Source: Porticoccaceae bacterium
GTDB taxonomy: Bacteria; Pseudomonadota; Gammaproteobacteria; Pseudomonadales; Porticoccaceae
Direction of reading: 5' to 3'
Assembly: GCA_003491845.1 (NCBI GenBank)
Contig: DNBN01000239.1
Location: 1-8,534 of the forward strand
Length of the DNA stretch: 8,534 bases
How positions within the stretch are numbered: position 1 is the first letter of the stretch; every line of letters begins with the position of its first letter. Below, piece by piece: positions 6,282 to 8,534 of the stretch. The notes under the pieces are model-generated. The model saw only the letters and a program-made list of their open reading frames with translations. It was not told the DNA's origin and did no database searches. A program made the translations under genes and the position numbers.

Positions 6282-7134
6282 ATCCCGCAAGTCGCAAGCA
6301 GGTTGCCAACGCGATGGTTCAGGAACATCAACTTAGCCAAAGAACAGCCTGCCAACTTACGGGCATTAGCCGGACTGTTTATCGCTATAAAGCTAAGCAG
6401 TGTGATGATGAGCGATTGAGAGTGCGCTTATGGGACTGCGCTTAAAGGAGCTAGGGGTAAAGCAATCGGCCTACGGCTATCTGCTGCTCCATGGCATGCT
6501 TAAAGCCGAAGGGCCAGTGGTTAACAAGAAGCGTACCTGTCGAATTTATACCGAAGAAAGGCTTCAAGAGCGTACTAAGAAGCGGAAGAAGCAATAGAAG
6601 CCTCGACAACCAATAAAAGTACCTATTGAAATTAATCAGCGTTGCTCAATGGATTGTGTCTCTGACCAGTTGAGCAATGGCCCCCGTTGCCGGGTACTCA
6701 ATGTGGTTGACGATTTCTCCAGAGATAGTTGGTCAGCTAGTATCAGTATCAATCAGCGGCAGACAGGTTGCGAGGTTTCTCGATCAACTGCGTAAAGCGC
6801 AAGGCCGGCCTAATAAGATTGTTTTTGATAACGGTACTGAGCTTACCAGCAAGGCAATGTATTTTGGAGTCAAGAATTATTAGTAGGCCTGGGTTTTATC
6901 CAACCACAAAAGCCAACTCAGAACGCTTTTGTGGAAAGTATGAATAGCACACTTCGAAACGAGTGCCTCAACCGGCACTGGTTCAGAAGTCTCGATCAGG
7001 CTCGCTGCGAAATTGATCAATGGCGATACCACTACAACCATATTCGACCACATAGTTCTTTGAACTATCTGCCACCGGTTGCATTTGCAGAACAGGTAGC
7101 GAAACTTTTGTATATCTCATCAAGCCCGAGGTAA
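6275..7134 (+). pseudogene. IS3-family transposase OrfB (DDE integrase), broken
   Basis: Pieced together over three frame changes, the protein reads MVNPASRKQVANAM, QRTACQLTGISRTVYRYKAK, then AYGYLLLHGMLKAEGPVVNK, CSMDCVSDQLSNG, VLNVVDDFSRD, SISGRQVARFLDQL, KIVFDNGTELTSKAM, GFIQPQKPTQNAFVES and RPHSSLNYLPPVAFAEQ. This is a full-length rve integrase core. The catalytic triad is intact: Asp codon 6652-6654, Asp codon 6827-6829 and Glu codon 6934-6936, with 35 residues between the last two once the nearby one-base deletion is restored. Lesions are a one-base loss near 6427, a TAG at 6595-6597, a one-base gain (or two-base loss) around 6741-6757 and a one-base loss near 6862-6865. The element is therefore not autonomous. 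Confidence 0.85.
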
Positions 7135-7148
7135 TAGGGATGGGAAAA

Positions 7149-7162
7149 TGTCAAAGAGGTCA
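7149..7162 (-). repeat. right terminal inverted repeat of the IS
   Basis: Its reverse complement reads TGACCTCTTTGACA: six identical outer bases with the left end, then an imperfect match. Confidence 0.5.
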
Positions 7163-7410
7163 GTGGTAACCTTACTCCAATAAACTATTGCAATATTAAA
7201 CGGACCTTAAATATTTAAAACCATAGCTGTCTAGCTAAAACTGTTGACACAATTTTGATTTGCACAGACATGATTTACAGCGTCTCAAGCTCTCACAGAC
7301 TAGTCTTATACTATCTGTAATGTAAGTGACGATTTTGAGAATTATGGGCCAACCAGATACCCGCAGCGTAGTATCAATAACGTTTAAATAAATACGCTAT
7401 TTTTATAATT
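7163..7410. other. non-coding gap between the IS and the photolyase gene
   Basis: These 248 bases hold no gene that I can recognise, and no remainder of the ligase. They contain a consensus-like TTGACA (7244-7249) and a TATACT (7307-7312), but these are not properly spaced to each other. There is also a short inverted repeat TAGCT-gtct-AGCTA (7224-7237). The photolyase promoter presumably lies here. The last 40 bases before the start are very AT-rich and contain no Shine-Dalgarno sequence. Confidence 0.4.
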
Positions 7411-8534
7411 ATGAAACAACAAATAAACATTGTCTGGTTCAAACGGGATCTTAGAGTCAACGATCACGCACCACTTTTTCATGCGACTTCTGAGGGTAGA
7501 CCAGTACTGCCGATATACGTGATAGAACCACAATATTGGCAGCAATCCTTTGCCTCTCGACGTCACTGGTCATTCATCCATGACTGCTTACATGATCTTC
7601 GAGACCAAACCGATCTTCTTGGTCAAGCGCTCATCGTACGAGAAGGTGAAATTTGCGATGTTTTTAATGATATAAACTACAAATACACTATAAAAGGGAT
7701 ATTTTGCCATGAGGAATGTGGCAATAATTGGACCTATCAGCGCGACAAAGCGGTCATAACATGGTGTGCAAATAATCATATATCCCTTCATGAATTTCCT
7801 CACAATGGAGTAGTAAGGCGACTCAAAAGTCGTGATGACTGGGCAAAGAAACGTCACTCACGGATGGCCGAACCGCTGATTCGGGCTCCGGAAAAGATAC
7901 CATCACTCAAATTGGAATTTATCGGCGAAATTCCATCAGTACAGAACCCAATGTTTGGTGATGCTATCAACGGAACTGTTCAGACAGGTGGGCGCCAAGC
8001 AGGTTTGAATACACTAAATAGCTTCTTAACTCAGCGATCCTCATTCTATATTCAAACTATCTCGAATCCTAGACAATCCGAATACCATTGCTCTAGGCTC
8101 TCAGCTCATCTTACCTGGGGCTCGCTGTCGGTAAGAGAAGTGGTCAAAGCTGTGAAAAAACATGCACAGACCGGAAATTTTGAGCACCAGGGAAACCAAA
8201 AAAGAAATTTGACAGCGTTTAACTCACGTCTGTCCTGGCGCTGTCATTTTATGCAGAAACTAGAAGACCAACCAGCCATCGAATTCGAATGCATGCACAG
8301 TGCCTATGAGGGTATACGAGAAGATGATAACCCTACATTTTTCGATGCGTGGGCTGAGGGGAAAACAGGATATCCTATCGTCGATGCCTGTATGCGTAGT
8401 CTAAACCATCGCGGTTGGATCACTTTTCGTATGCGTGCCATGCTAGTCTCATTTGCCAGCTACCATCTCTGGTTAGATTGGCGAAAAACCGGTTATCACT
8501 TGGCAAGAGTATTCACCGATTATGAGCCGGGTAT
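7411..8534 (+). CDS. photolyase/cryptochrome family protein, N-terminal 374 residues (cut by window edge)
   Basis: The frame is open from ATG 7411 to the right edge. An N-terminal DNA-photolyase Rossmann domain starts INIVWFKRDLRVNDHAPLFHA (residues 5-25, key FKRDLRVND) and includes VLPIYVIEP (32-40) and HEECGNNWTYQRDKAV (100-115). The FAD-binding helical domain includes SRLSAHLTWGSLSVRE (228-243), NSRLSWRCHF (271-280) and TGYPIVDACMRSLNHRGW (319-336). The family repairs UV-made pyrimidine dimers with blue light or acts as a photoreceptor. The E. coli-type ELxWR motif reads RLSWR (273-277) and the HNR motif reads TFR (338-340), so this is not a classical class I CPD photolyase and substrate specificity is uncertain. 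The end YEPG implies that the FAD loop lies beyond the window. No Shine-Dalgarno is visible; no better in-frame start was found, as FKRDL begins at residue 10. Confidence 0.9.
   Translation, partial: MKQQINIVWFKRDLRVNDHAPLFHATSEGRPVLPIYVIEPQYWQQSFASRRHWSFIHDCLHDLRDQTDLLGQALIVREGEICDVFNDINYKYTIKGIFCHEECGNNWTYQRDKAVITWCANNHISLHEFPHNGVVRRLKSRDDWAKKRHSRMAEPLIRAPEKIPSLKLEFIGEIPSVQNPMFGDAINGTVQTGGRQAGLNTLNSFLTQRSSFYIQTISNPRQSEYHCSRLSAHLTWGSLSVREVVKAVKKHAQTGNFEHQGNQKRNLTAFNSRLSWRCHFMQKLEDQPAIEFECMHSAYEGIREDDNPTFFDAWAEGKTGYPIVDACMRSLNHRGWITFRMRAMLVSFASYHLWLDWRKTGYHLARVFTDYEPG

Larger units (their letters stand above)
5944..7162 (+). mobile_element. degraded IS3-family insertion sequence, about 1.2 kb
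   Basis: The element contains an overlapping OrfA/OrfB transposase pair of IS3 type, both broken. The proposed left end is TGACCTTTCCCCCA (5944-5957) and the right end, read inward on the minus strand, is TGACCTCTTTGACA (7162-7149). The first six bases match perfectly and 9 of 14 match overall. The length of 1219 bp, the 74-bp left leader before OrfA and the 28-bp tail after OrfB are normal for the family. The left boundary is independently supported because ligase coding homology ends at 5943. Flanking triplets are AGC and GTG, so no target-site duplication is visible. The sequence resembles the IS407/IS51-like part of the family, but I cannot name an exact element. Confidence 0.82.

Noticed and set aside
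7163..7200. Minus-strand reading ending GYH next to the IS, resembling the GYxxRPEATA stretch of acyl-CoA ligases
   Set aside because: The match is only a few residues, needs a frameshift, and four residues would be missing at the junction. It is not enough to claim a ligase remnant to the right of the IS.
7244..7274. TTGACA followed by CATGAT as a photolyase promoter
   Set aside because: The spacing is 19 bp, the -10 is a poor match, and the site lies about 140 bp from the start codon. A light-responsive MerR-type promoter was considered, but no matching operator was seen.
1..8534. CRISPR array, tRNA, rRNA or riboswitch
   Set aside because: No regularly spaced repeats, no cloverleaf-like sequence and no recognisable riboswitch core were seen on either strand.

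Overview
The window looks like chromosomal DNA of a free-living gammaproteobacterium, possibly from a marine lineage. This is inferred only from the mix of genes, the moderate-to-low GC by eye and the style of the ribosome binding sites; no marker gene fixes the taxon. It holds six substantially intact or window-truncated protein genes, one 3' gene tail, one decayed acyl-CoA ligase relic and one decayed IS3-family insertion sequence.

Layout. Bases 1-590 carry the last 26 codons of an unidentified gene, joined by an ATGA overlap to an exported DUF6702-like protein. Bases 828-2739 carry a TetR-family regulator and then a zinc-independent quinone-oxidoreductase-like dehydrogenase on the plus strand. 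This block ends at overlapping hairpins that separate it from a convergent minus-strand block. Read in its own direction, that block is an acyl-CoA ligase relic (5943-5523), an alpha/beta hydrolase (5554-4631) and an exported gamma-glutamyltransferase-family Ntn hydrolase (4501-2795). The hydrolase start and its ribosome binding site lie inside the ligase tail, so these genes were probably once an operon that has lost its first enzyme. Bases 5944-7162 are a 1.2-kb IS3-type element whose left end abuts the ligase relic exactly. Its transposase keeps all three DDE residues but is broken by stops and frameshifts. After a 248-bp non-coding gap, a photolyase/cryptochrome gene starts at 7411 and runs off the right edge.

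How it fits together. The TetR gene and the dehydrogenase may form a small regulated unit. The ligase, hydrolase and exported amidohydrolase-like enzyme suggest uptake or breakdown of an acyl or amide substrate, but no pathway can be named. The most informative part is the IS/ligase junction. The ligase relic carries a readable series of lesions: a TGG-to-TAG type stop, a perfect 7-bp tandem duplication and two single-base indels. No ligase N-terminal half is recognisable on the far side of the IS, and the IS has no target-site duplication, which points to an IS-associated deletion or rearrangement. I do not see a clearly new multi-gene system. The least ordinary intact genes are the photolyase homologue, with changed substrate-contact motifs, and the GGT-family enzyme, with a changed glutamate-binding pocket.
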